NCBI GenBank assembly: GCA_028709505.1
Contig: JAQVWW010000079.1
Coordinates: forward strand, 1-6,432
Source of the DNA: Eubacteriales bacterium
GTDB taxonomy: Bacteria; Bacillota; Clostridia; Christensenellales; UMGS416
Length of the DNA stretch: 6,432 nt
Direction of reading: 5' to 3'
A program made the translations under genes and the position numbers. A model generated the notes under the pieces. That model did not search any database. It was not told the origin of the DNA and worked only from the letters and a program-made list of their open reading frames with translations. This document shows positions 1 through 6,247 of this stretch, in pieces (position 1 is the stretch's first letter; the number at the start of each line of letters is the position of its first letter).

Positions 1-1334
1 CGCTGGGCTATCTGGGCACCCTTTCGGCAGAGGAACTGACGCTGGAAGAGAACGTGGGCCTGACCACCGACACGCTGGTGGGCAAGTCGGGCCTGGAGCG
101 CACCTATGAAAGCAAGATGCGCGGCACGCCGGGCTATGAGCTGGCTATCGTGGACGCTTACGGCCGGCGCAAGGCCACTGTGGCCACGGTGGAAAAGAAC
201 GATGGCAGCGACCTGCGCCTGACGGTGGATATCAAGCTGCAGCAGAAGGCTGAGCTTTTGATGATGGAGCATTTAACCGATCAGATGGCCGGCTCGGTGG
301 TGGTGATGGATCCGTCCACCGGTTACATCGAGGCGCTGGCCAGCTATCCCAGCTACGACCCCAACCAGTTCTCTTTCCAGATGGACGAGTCCACATGGGC
401 CTATCTGAACGACCCGGCCAACATGCTGCCGCTCTACAACCGCTGCACCCAGGGCCTGTACCCGCCGGGCTCTACGATAAAGCCGTTTACCGGCATCATG
501 GGGCTGGAGGCCGGCAGTATTTCCACCGGCTTTGCCTTTAGCGAAGAAATCAACCGCAACATCTGGGTGCCTACGATGGACGGCTGGGTATATCCCGGCA
601 TTAAGCGCGTCTCGGCCACGCCCGGGGCGCTGAATCTGGAAAATGCGCTGATCTATTCGGACAACATCTATTTTGCCTACGTGGCCCTTAAGCTGGGATC
701 GGAAAAATTTATGCAGTACGCCGCCCGGCTGGGCTTTGGCAGCCCCATGGATTTTGACCTGCCGCTGGGCGTAAGCAAAATTGCCAACGACGACGTGATG
801 ACGTCGCTTCGGCTGCTGGCCGACTCGGGCTACGGCCAGGGCGAACTGCTCATTACGCCGGTGCAGATGGCGGCGCTGTTTGGCACGCTGTATACCGACG
901 GCGATATGATGCAGCCCAGGCTGGTACAGTCCATCTGCAAGACCAACGGCCCGCACTACGATGTGGTACAGGAAAACCCGCCGGAGATTTGGCGGGAACA
1001 AGTGGTGCCCAAAAACCTTGTCGAGATCGTTCGCCCGATGCTGCGCCGGGTGGTGGGCCAAAGTTCGGGCACCGGGCACAAGGTGGAGGTCAGCGGCCTG
1101 GGTATCTGCGGCAAAACCGGCACGGCGCAGATTGGCAACGACAGCACGCGCGAGATCGCCTGGTTTATCGGCTTTACCACCGCCTGGGATCACCCCCGTC
1201 TGGTCTGCGTGATGCTGGAAATTCCCGCCGGCGAGGGCCAGGCGCGGTTTGATATCGCCAAGGCACTGTTTGAGGACCTAAAGGAGAGCTACCCGCCGGC
1301 CGATCAGAACGCCGGGCAGGGCGGCGAGCAGTGA
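1..1334 (+). CDS. Class B penicillin-binding protein (peptidoglycan D,D-transpeptidase), 5'-truncated
   Basis: Cross-links peptidoglycan stem peptides outside the membrane as a monofunctional transpeptidase; this is the target class of beta-lactams. The open frame runs in from the window edge (first full codon at base 3), so 443 residues are visible and the N-terminal membrane anchor is missing. Numbering from the Met codon at 54, all three catalytic motifs are present: S140-T-I-K143 (nucleophile Ser, in PPGSTIKPF), S202-D-N204 (SxN) and K354-T-G356 (in GKTGTAQIG). The first ~60 residues, with the GKSGLE segment, look like the end of the dimerisation domain found in PbpA/MrdA/SpoVD-type proteins. 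The Met at 54 lies inside this domain and is not the true start. The family is certain. Whether it serves elongation, division or sporulation cannot be told without the upstream genes (rodA- or ftsW-like neighbours would help). It converges on the metG operon. Confidence 0.95.
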   Translation, partial: LGYLGTLSAEELTLEENVGLTTDTLVGKSGLERTYESKMRGTPGYELAIVDAYGRRKATVATVEKNDGSDLRLTVDIKLQQKAELLMMEHLTDQMAGSVVVMDPSTGYIEALASYPSYDPNQFSFQMDESTWAYLNDPANMLPLYNRCTQGLYPPGSTIKPFTGIMGLEAGSISTGFAFSEEINRNIWVPTMDGWVYPGIKRVSATPGALNLENALIYSDNIYFAYVALKLGSEKFMQYAARLGFGSPMDFDLPLGVSKIANDDVMTSLRLLADSGYGQGELLITPVQMAALFGTLYTDGDMMQPRLVQSICKTNGPHYDVVQENPPEIWREQVVPKNLVEIVRPMLRRVVGQSSGTGHKVEVSGLGICGKTGTAQIGNDSTREIAWFIGFTTAWDHPRLVCVMLEIPAGEGQARFDIAKALFEDLKESYPPADQNAGQGGEQ

Positions 1335-1436
1335 GCGCAGCCTGCGTAAAGGGCGCCCAATGGTCGCCGGCCAGCGCGCAAATAGAGGCCGCATAAGCTT
1401 TTGATCGGCTTTCGAATATGCAAATCTGTTCCCAAT

Positions 1437-1464
1437 AAAAAAGCCCGGCGATGCCGGGCTTTTT
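1437..1464. terminator. Bidirectional Rho-independent terminator
   Basis: A perfect 7-bp GC-rich stem (GCCCGGC at 1443-1449 pairing with GCCGGGC at 1453-1459) closes a 3-base loop. It is preceded by six A (1437-1442) and followed by five T (1460-1464). The T run ends plus-strand transcripts from the penicillin-binding protein gene, and the A run becomes a U run for minus-strand transcripts from the VOC gene. The site lies between these two convergent genes, about 100 bases after the PBP stop and 84 bases after the VOC stop. The rest of the intergenic stretch 1335-1547 shows no gene or further clear signal. Confidence 0.9.
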
Positions 1465-1547
1465 ACTTTCTGCGCTATAGGATGCGGCAGGGCGGTCACG
1501 TTGCGCCGCCGGGTTCATTGGGCTTAGCTTTTAAGCCGGCAAAAATC

Positions 1548-2003
1548 TCATGCGTCAAACTCGCCTTGTTTTGGCGTATACGCTCCGGTTACTTCCATCA
1601 CATTATCATCCGGGTCGGTCAATTGAAAATAGTAATATGGCCTGACATTGCAAACATATTTGACTTTGGTCAGGTTTTTGGAAATGTTTAGGCGTTTTAT
1701 CCTTTCATGTTCGCTTTGTAAATCCTCAACCCAAAAATTAAGAAGAAATTTATGCGTGTTGGGCGCCAGCGCAATGCTGCGCAAATCGTCCAACCCGTCG
1801 GTATACTCGCCCTTATGCACCACTTGATCCGGATGATCGGTATCAAAATGCCCGTTCATGATGGATATGTTATGGCCTTCAAAAGCAAATTGCGCAAATC
1901 TGCTCCCATTGCGGCTTGTTACGGCCATGTCAAGCAGCTTGTCGTAAAACGCAATTGATTTTTCAAAGTCGTTTACGATCAAGTAAATGGATCCCAGATG
2001 CAT
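1548..2003 (-). CDS. VOC (glyoxalase/bleomycin-resistance fold) family protein
   Basis: A 151-residue protein of the vicinal oxygen chelate superfamily, whose members include lyases, isomerases, dioxygenases and antibiotic-sequestering proteins. The N-terminal half begins with the strand and helix pattern LIVNDFEKSIAFYDKLL (residues 8-24). The C-terminal half ends with DPDDNVMEVTG (130-140), where E137 sits at the usual C-terminal metal-ligand position of VOC enzymes. H2 lies slightly upstream of the usual first-strand histidine, so metal binding is uncertain. The ATG is preceded by AGGAGG with a 7-base gap, which fixes the start. No promoter is obvious in the 57 bases after the mutarotase stop, so it is probably the last gene of the metG operon and ends at the shared terminator. 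Its base composition (32-33% GC across 1621-1740) is far below that of its neighbours, suggesting acquisition by transfer. Substrate unknown. Confidence 0.88.
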   Translation of the reverse strand: MHLGSIYLIVNDFEKSIAFYDKLLDMAVTSRNGSRFAQFAFEGHNISIMNGHFDTDHPDQVVHKGEYTDGLDDLRSIALAPNTHKFLLNFWVEDLQSEHERIKRLNISKNLTKVKYVCNVRPYYYFQLTDPDDNVMEVTGAYTPKQGEFDA

Positions 2004-2010
2004 CGTTTAT

Positions 2011-2016
2011 CCTCCT
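2011..2016 (-). promoter_or_regulatory. Ribosome binding site of the VOC gene
   Basis: Consensus AGGAGG on the minus strand, 7 bases before the ATG at 2003. It is the best Shine-Dalgarno match in the window and gives the AT-rich VOC gene its own efficient translation start, independent of the gene upstream. Confidence 0.85.
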
Positions 2017-2060
2017 GCGCTTCCACACAGTCTCACCAAATGGCGCTGCCGGCGGCGGCT

Positions 2061-2378
2061 TTACTCCATCAAAAACACTTGCGTCAGCAGCGGCTGCGCG
2101 CCGGTTTCCGGATCCATCTGCATGACCATAACGTCCTTCATGTACTCGTTCCAGCGGTCCACCACCGGGCTTTGGGCCTGTACGCGGGCGGCGTGTTCCA
2201 CGCCCAGCGCACACTCGTAATAACCGAACAGCTCGTTGCCCACGTTCCAGATGGTGTAGTTGCGGATACCGGCATCTTTTAACACCTGCAGCATCTCGCC
2301 CCAGATGGCGTCGTGCCGGCGGCGGTACTCGTCCAGCTGGCCGTCACGCAGCGTGGCTTTCCAGGCGTAGCGTTCCAT
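2061..2378 (-). CDS. rhaM: L-rhamnose mutarotase family protein
   Basis: A 105-residue protein matching the RhaM/YiiL family (about 104 residues), which interconverts the alpha and beta anomers of L-rhamnose in the cytoplasm. Visible family marks are Y18 and H22 in EYRRRHDAIW (the family's conserved Tyr/His pair, the His acting as catalytic acid/base), the RWNEYMKDVM segment at 75-84, and the C-terminal QVF at 100-102. The whole protein fits a dimeric ferredoxin-like fold. The ATG has a strong site, AGGGAGGA, just upstream. It starts 20 bases after the tatD stop on the same strand, so co-transcription with metG-tatD is likely. No rhamnose isomerase, kinase, aldolase or transporter gene lies in the window, so the symbol reflects family membership. 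A related pyranose could be the true substrate. Confidence 0.88.
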   Translation of the reverse strand: MERYAWKATLRDGQLDEYRRRHDAIWGEMLQVLKDAGIRNYTIWNVGNELFGYYECALGVEHAARVQAQSPVVDRWNEYMKDVMVMQMDPETGAQPLLTQVFLME

Positions 2379-2398
2379 GGCTTCCTCCCTATGTCGTG

Positions 2399-3163
2399 TC
2401 AGGCGCCCAGGGCAAATACCCGCAGCGCGTTGGCGTAAGTCTCGTCCTCCAGCTGCGCCAGCGGCACGCCGCGCAGGTCGGCCACCACTTGGGCGGTGTG
2501 CCGTACAAACGCCGGCTCGTTGCGCCGGCCGCGCAGCGGCACCGGCGCAAGATACGGGCAGTCGGTCTCCAGCAGCAGCCGATCGGCGGGCAGATACCGC
2601 GCCACATCCCGCAGCTTATGGGCGTTGGCAAACGTGACGGTGCCGGCCAGCGAAATGTACAGCCCCGCGTCCAGGCAAATCTTTGCCGCCTCGACGCTGC
2701 CCGACCAGCAGTGCATGATGCCACCCTTGACGGGCTTTTGGCGGATATGTTCAAGAAAATCCCCCCAGGCGTCGCGCACGTGATACGTCACCGGCAGGTT
2801 CAGCTCGTTGGCCAGCGCCTCCTGCTGGGCCAGGCAGGTCATCTGCACGTCCCTGGGCGTGGTGTCATAATAGTAATCCAGGCCAATTTCGCCGACGATG
2901 ACGGTTTTAGCGTGCCCGGCCATGCTGCGCAGCCACGCAAGCTGTGCGTCGTCCAACACCCGGGCGTCCTGCGGGCACAAGCCCACCGCCGCCCAGAGCA
3001 TATCGTGCTGCGCCGCCAAATCCAGCGCCGCCTGGGACTGCGTAAGATCGCCGCCCACGACGCAGACGCTGCCGATGCCGGCCGGGGCAAAGGCTGCTAT
3101 CATCTGCTGCCGGTCGGCGTCAAAGCGCTTATCGGCAATGTGCGCATGCGTGTCAAACAGCAT
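2399..3163 (-). CDS. tatD: TatD family metal-dependent deoxyribonuclease/hydrolase
   Basis: A 254-residue TIM-barrel metallohydrolase of the amidohydrolase superfamily, the usual TatD/YabD/YcfH length. Characterised members are Mg-dependent 3'-5' exonucleases acting on DNA, with proposed repair roles. The metal-binding residues expected for the family are visible: H6 and H8 (DTHAHIADKRF), E92 (GEIGLDYYY), H128 (VTYHVRDAW), H151 (MHCWSG) and D201 (ETDCPYLAP). The RRNEP motif near 213 is also typical. One oddity is that the usual GxHP segment reads GLCPQD (61-66), with Cys in place of His. The start ATG shares one base with the metG stop (TGATG) and has a modest AGGGG site 7 bases upstream inside metG, so translation is probably coupled to metG. 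A metG-tatD pair is the common arrangement in Bacillota. Confidence 0.93.
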   Translation of the reverse strand: MLFDTHAHIADKRFDADRQQMIAAFAPAGIGSVCVVGGDLTQSQAALDLAAQHDMLWAAVGLCPQDARVLDDAQLAWLRSMAGHAKTVIVGEIGLDYYYDTTPRDVQMTCLAQQEALANELNLPVTYHVRDAWGDFLEHIRQKPVKGGIMHCWSGSVEAAKICLDAGLYISLAGTVTFANAHKLRDVARYLPADRLLLETDCPYLAPVPLRGRRNEPAFVRHTAQVVADLRGVPLAQLEDETYANALRVFALGA

Positions 3164-5097
3164 CAGTTGACCCCTGCGCCGTCGGCCAGTTCGCCGTCGA
3201 TGCCCACCAGCTTGAGCTGCCCAGCGCTGTCGGTAGCCGCCAGTATCATGCCCTCGGACACGATGCCGCGCAATTTGGCCGGCTTTAGGTTGGCCACCAG
3301 CACCACCGTCTTGCCTACCATCTGCTGGGCCGTGTAGTGCGCGGCGATGCCGCTGACGACAGTACGGCTGCCCAGCGCGCCCACGTCCAGCGTCAGCTTG
3401 AGCAGCTTATCGGCCTTGGGCACCTTTTCGCAGGCCGTCACCTTGGCCAGCCGCAAATCCAGCTGCGAAAACTGCTCGTAGTCAATCTCCGGCTTGAGCG
3501 GCCCGCCTTCGCGGGGCTGCTGCGGCGCCGGCAGCACGCTTTTGAGCTCTTCCAGCTCCTTTTCGATATCGATACGCGGGAAAAGGTTATCCCCTTTGCG
3601 CACCCGCGTGCCGGCGGGCAGGCGGCCAAACGTGCCCAGCGACTCCCAGCCGGTCAGCTCCCCTTCATCCACACCCAGCTGCGTCCAGATGGCTTTGGGC
3701 GTGTGGCACAAAACCGGCGTAAGCAGCACCGACACGATGCGCAGGCCCTCGGCCAGATGGTATAGCACGGTGCCCAGCCGTTCCTTTTGGCTTTCGTCCT
3801 TGGCCAGCGCCCAGGGGGCGTTTAAGTCGATGTAACGGTTCAGCTCGCCGATGAGCTTCCATACGTGCTGCAGCGCCACCGAGAACTGCATGCTATCCAT
3901 CAGCGTGGCGTACTGCTGCACCGTTTGGCCGGCCAGGTTACGGATGTCGTCATCCACCTGCTGCAGCGCGCCGCAGGCCGGCAGACTGCCGTCAAAATAT
4001 TTCTCTATCATGGCCACCGTGCGGCTTAACAGGTTGCCCAGGTCGTTGGCCAGGTCGGCGTTGATGCGGGACAGTAGCGCCGGGTTGGAAAAGTCTCCGT
4101 CGGCGCCCATGGGCATCTCGCGCAGCAAAAAGTAGCGGATGGCATCCAGCCCGTAGCGCCGCACCAGCACCACCGGGTCTACGACGTTGCCGGTGGACTT
4201 GGCAATGCGCGCGCCGCCCAGCGCCAGCCAGCCGTGGCCGTACACCTGCTTGGGCTGGGCCAGACCCAGCGCGTGCAGCATGATGGGCCACACGATGGTA
4301 TGGAAGCGCACAATCTCCTTGCCCACCAGATGGATGTCCGCCGGCCAATACTTCTGGAACAGGCTGTCGTCGTCGCTTAAATAGCCCAGCGCCGAAATAT
4401 AGTTGGACAGCGCGTCCACCCACACGTACACCACATGGCCCGGATCAAAATCCACCGGTATCCCCCACGTAAACGACGTGCGCGACACGCACAGGTCCTC
4501 CAGACCGGGCTTGATGAAGTTCTGAATCATCTCGTTCTTACGGGATTCGGGCTGGATAAAATCCGGATGCCGGTTGTAGTAATCCAGCAGCCAGTCGGCA
4601 TATTGGGACAGGCGCATAAAATACGCGTCCTCGTGGGCGCGCTCCACCGGCCGGCCGCAGTCGGGGCAGTTGCCGTCGTGCAGCTGGCTTTGTGTCCAGA
4701 ACGATTCGCAGGGCGTGCAATACCAGCCTTCGTACTGGCCCTTGTAGATATCGCCCTGCTCGTACAGGCGGCGGAATATCTGCTGCACCACGCGCTGATG
4801 GCGCGGCTCGGTGGTACGGATGAAGTCGTCGTTGGTGATCTCCATCAGCTCCCACAGCTCCAGAATGCCCGCCACGATGCCGTCCACGTACTGCTGCGGC
4901 GTCATGCCCTGCTCCTTGGCCTTGCGCTCAATTTTCTGGCCGTGCTCGTCGGTGCCCGTCAAAAAATACACGTCATACCCGCGCAGCCGTTTGTAGCGGG
5001 CCATCGTATCGGCGGCCACGCTGCAGTAGGCGTGCCCAATGTGCAGCTTGGCGCTGGGATAATAGATGGGCGTTGTAATATAAAATGTCTGTTTCAT
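3163..5097 (-). CDS. metG: Methionyl-tRNA synthetase with C-terminal tRNA-binding domain
   Basis: Charges tRNA-Met with methionine using ATP, in the cytoplasm. The 644-residue class I enzyme begins MKQTFYITTPIYYP and carries HIGH at 19-22. A connective-peptide zinc knuckle has four cysteines at about 127, 130, 144 and 147. The catalytic core includes YVWVDALSNY and GKEIVRFH. The KMSKS loop is altered to RIAKS (297-301), followed by TGNVVDP. The alpha-helical anticodon-binding domain has the conserved N/P/W of DLNAPW (W429). A charged linker of about 40 residues leads to an EMAP-II/Trbp111-like tRNA-binding domain from about 540 to the end (the SQLDLRLAKV and VVLVANLKPAKLRG segments), which usually dimerises the protein. 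An in-frame TTG at 5133 would add 12 residues but lies at the T-box terminator U tract, so the ATG at 5097 is chosen. Controlled by the T-box upstream; first gene of the operon. Confidence 0.97.
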   Translation of the reverse strand: MKQTFYITTPIYYPSAKLHIGHAYCSVAADTMARYKRLRGYDVYFLTGTDEHGQKIERKAKEQGMTPQQYVDGIVAGILELWELMEITNDDFIRTTEPRHQRVVQQIFRRLYEQGDIYKGQYEGWYCTPCESFWTQSQLHDGNCPDCGRPVERAHEDAYFMRLSQYADWLLDYYNRHPDFIQPESRKNEMIQNFIKPGLEDLCVSRTSFTWGIPVDFDPGHVVYVWVDALSNYISALGYLSDDDSLFQKYWPADIHLVGKEIVRFHTIVWPIMLHALGLAQPKQVYGHGWLALGGARIAKSTGNVVDPVVLVRRYGLDAIRYFLLREMPMGADGDFSNPALLSRINADLANDLGNLLSRTVAMIEKYFDGSLPACGALQQVDDDIRNLAGQTVQQYATLMDSMQFSVALQHVWKLIGELNRYIDLNAPWALAKDESQKERLGTVLYHLAEGLRIVSVLLTPVLCHTPKAIWTQLGVDEGELTGWESLGTFGRLPAGTRVRKGDNLFPRIDIEKELEELKSVLPAPQQPREGGPLKPEIDYEQFSQLDLRLAKVTACEKVPKADKLLKLTLDVGALGSRTVVSGIAAHYTAQQMVGKTVVLVANLKPAKLRGIVSEGMILAATDSAGQLKLVGIDGELADGAGVN

Positions 5098-5114
5098 GGT
5101 GCGACCATCCTCTC
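5098..5114 (-). promoter_or_regulatory. Ribosome binding site deciding the metG start
   Basis: GAGAGGA (5114-5108) lies 11 bases before the ATG at 5097, directly after the T-box terminator. It is somewhat distant but is the only purine-rich site after the terminator, and it supports the MKQTFYITTP start over the upstream TTG. When the terminator forms, this site is not transcribed. Confidence 0.7.
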
Positions 5115-5131
5115 GTTTTATCGGCAAATAC

Positions 5132-5161
5132 AAAAACCCCGCCCCTGATAGGGGCGAGGTT
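5132..5161 (-). terminator. Regulated T-box terminator before metG
   Basis: A 12-bp stem: the arm at 5161-5150 pairs with the arm at 5146-5135, with one T-G pair and loop ATC. Five T follow (5136-5132). The left arm contains CGCCCCT, which is also the 3' strand of the T-box antiterminator, so the two folds exclude each other. It forms when tRNA-Met is fully charged. Confidence 0.92.
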
Positions 5162-5371
5162 GTCTTCGCGGTACCACCCTACTTGCTTCTCATAGCCTGT
5201 GGCTGACACCACAGCGCGCGGGTAACGGGCGCACCCGGCACAGCTTACTCCATTTTCAGCCATGCAGCTCCCGGGACCATGTTGGGCATTGCCGCACACC
5301 GCCTCTTTGCAGCTGCCGAGGCTCTCTGCAGGTGGCTAAAATGCTTACTCTTCCCGTCATCGCTTTTTTTC
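5132..5371 (-). ncRNA. T-box riboswitch leader, tRNA-Met specific
   Basis: A cis-acting leader that senses uncharged tRNA and permits transcription of metG when charging is low. Elements in minus-strand order: lower Stem I CGGGA (5356-5352) pairs with TCCCG (5276-5272). AGAGTA (5351-5346) follows on the 5' side of the specifier loop. Upper Stem I GCATT (5344-5340) pairs with AATGC (5290-5286), and CACC (5334-5331) with GGTG (5300-5297). The distal AGAGAG (5327-5322) and a GCCTC/GAGGC apical stem follow. The specifier loop strand CCAACATGG places ATG at 5280-5278, followed by a purine, as expected for Met. Stem III is CTGTGG (5214-5209) with CCACAG (5202-5197). The canonical T-box AGGGTGGTACCGCG occupies 5180-5167; its TGGT pairs with the ACCA end of tRNA-Met. 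GCG and AGGG of the T-box can pair with CGCCCCT (5156-5150) as antiterminator, competing with the terminator. Confidence 0.95.
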
Positions 5372-5400
5372 ATTGTACGCAAAGCAGAAGAATTTGTCAA
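5372..5400 (-). promoter_or_regulatory. Sigma-A type promoter of the metG operon
   Basis: TTGACA (5400-5395), a 17-base spacer, and TACAAT (5377-5372), which is one mismatch from the full consensus. Transcription would begin near 5366-5364, just after an A tract and just before T-box Stem I. The promoter fits into the gap after the lipoprotein stop at 5425, with 24 bases between that stop codon and the -35 box. Confidence 0.9.
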
Positions 5401-5424
5401 TATTGTTGCCGCCGCCGGCGCCGT

Positions 5425-6174
5425 TTATTCAGCCACCTGGGCTTTCAGATCGGCAAGCCCGGCGGCTTCGTCGGCGCTCAGGGCAAATGTCAGCTTGCCT
5501 TCGGTGTTCATGTACACCGGGATGGCGTCGCCTTCGCCGGTATAATCCTCGCCCTTAAGCTGCGCATAGAACGCCACCAGCAGGCCGTCGGGGTTGATTT
5601 CGTACGAATAATCGCACTGCATCAGCGGCATCGCCTGGTTCTGCGATGCATCGATGACCAGCGTATAGACGGTGTTCTCACCGTTTTGGCGCGTGTCCAC
5701 GCGCTGGATCATGCTGGAGTACGCATCCTCGGTGGTAACGGCATACAGGTCTACCATCTGCAGCGCCGTCAACGGCGTGCTGGCGGCTTTTTCGCTGTGG
5801 ACGGCGCCGTCGGTTACGGCAAAGAGCGACGCCGAGGCGCCATCGCCAAATGCTACGGCAGCGCTGCCGTTGTAGTTGTTGGTATAGACGTGCTTATAGT
5901 AATAGCTGCCCTGGCTCTGCTGGTACAGATATTCGGTTGTGCAGTCGCTGCGGGCATCGTAGTCGGGCATGTTCTCGGCCTCGAGCACCTCATGGATTTC
6001 AATGCGCATCTGGGGCTGGCCCGCCGCCTTTTGGATGGCGTTGACCACCGCCAGCTTCTGCTGATAATACGGGTCGCCGCCCTCGTCACTGGGCGCGGCA
6101 GCGCAGCCCGACAGCAGCAGCACGCCGCACAGCGCCGCCGCCAATAGGGCCGTTGTGATGTTGCGTCTTGTCAT
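5425..6174 (-). CDS. Predicted lipoprotein of unknown function
   Basis: A 249-residue secreted protein with a lipoprotein signal peptide. After MTRRN comes a hydrophobic stretch (about residues 6-20) and a lipobox L21-S-G-C24, so the mature protein should begin at Cys24 and be lipid-anchored on the outer face of the membrane. A small-residue and acidic linker (AAAPSDEGGD) follows. The rest is soluble, rich in Tyr, Ala and Asp, with strand-like alternation (for example SYYYKHVYTNNYNG and YEINPDGLLVAFYAQLKG) and ends in a short acidic helical tail. I recognise no family or catalytic motif. The pattern loosely resembles beta-rich binding lipoproteins of the LolA/LppX kind, but that is only an impression. 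An upstream in-frame start at 6216 lies before the -10 box, so the ATG at 6174 with a good ribosome binding site is preferred. Unrelated by eye to metG downstream, which has its own promoter. Confidence 0.85.
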   Translation of the reverse strand: MTRRNITTALLAAALCGVLLLSGCAAAPSDEGGDPYYQQKLAVVNAIQKAAGQPQMRIEIHEVLEAENMPDYDARSDCTTEYLYQQSQGSYYYKHVYTNNYNGSAAVAFGDGASASLFAVTDGAVHSEKAASTPLTALQMVDLYAVTTEDAYSSMIQRVDTRQNGENTVYTLVIDASQNQAMPLMQCDYSYEINPDGLLVAFYAQLKGEDYTGEGDAIPVYMNTEGKLTFALSADEAAGLADLKAQVAE

Positions 6175-6181
6175 GGTAAAA

Positions 6182-6190
6182 CTCCACCTT
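6182..6190 (-). promoter_or_regulatory. Ribosome binding site deciding the lipoprotein start
   Basis: AAGGTGGAG on the minus strand, 7 bases before the ATG at 6174. Its spacing supports this start, which places the signal peptide at the exact N-terminus. Confidence 0.85.
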
Positions 6191-6207
6191 TTGATAAGAA
6201 TGTCCTC

Positions 6208-6236
6208 ATTATACAATATCCGTCGCGTAAAAACAG
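6208..6236 (-). promoter_or_regulatory. Probable promoter of the lipoprotein gene
   Basis: A perfect -10 box TATAAT (6213-6208) sits in a locally AT-rich gap between the membrane-protein stop (6248) and the lipoprotein start. A -35 match is poor: CTGTTT (6236-6231) is at 17-base spacing. Transcription would start near 6201-6203 and give a short leader of about 28 bases. Confidence 0.6.
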
Positions 6237-6247
6237 CCTTTTCCCGT

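Noticed and set aside
273..1193. Minus-strand open frame of 306 codons opposite the penicillin-binding protein
   Set aside because: It is antisense to a protein with all three catalytic motifs. Its Arg/His/Gly-rich composition indicates a shadow.
1478..1547. Weak inverted repeats (GGCTTA/TAAGCC and GC-rich patches) after the VOC gene
   Set aside because: Stems are short and not followed by a U run on either strand. The A/T-flanked hairpin at 1437-1464 already accounts for termination.
2396..3337. Long plus-strand open frame of 313 codons opposite tatD and the end of metG
   Set aside because: It lies antisense to two well-supported genes. Its product is low-complexity, rich in Arg, His, Gln and Ala, and has no recognisable domain. 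This is typical of GC-rich shadow frames.
5094..5108. Four-codon ORF (ATG GTC GCA CCA TGA) overlapping the metG start, a possible coupling leader peptide
   Set aside because: Its ATG directly abuts the AGAGG element with no spacing, so a ribosome is unlikely to initiate there. It is probably a coincidence.
5098..5133. Twelve-residue N-terminal extension of MetG from a TTG codon
   Set aside because: The TTG lies in the U tract of the T-box terminator with no ribosome binding site, and the MetG family starts at the internal Met just before FYITTPIYYP.
4435..5148. Plus-strand open frame of 237 codons opposite the N-terminal half of metG
   Set aside because: Antisense shadow of a conserved enzyme. 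The hydrophobic Val/Leu pattern arises from the complementary codons.
5401..5424. GC-rich palindrome-like stretch after the lipoprotein stop, as a terminator
   Set aside because: It has self-complementary GCCGGC and GGCGCC units but no following T run. It cannot be called an intrinsic terminator, and read-through into the T-box region remains possible.
5332..6147. Plus-strand open frame of 271 codons opposite the lipoprotein and T-box
   Set aside because: It runs antisense to a gene with a clear signal peptide, promoter and ribosome binding site, and begins inside the T-box leader. No domain is visible.
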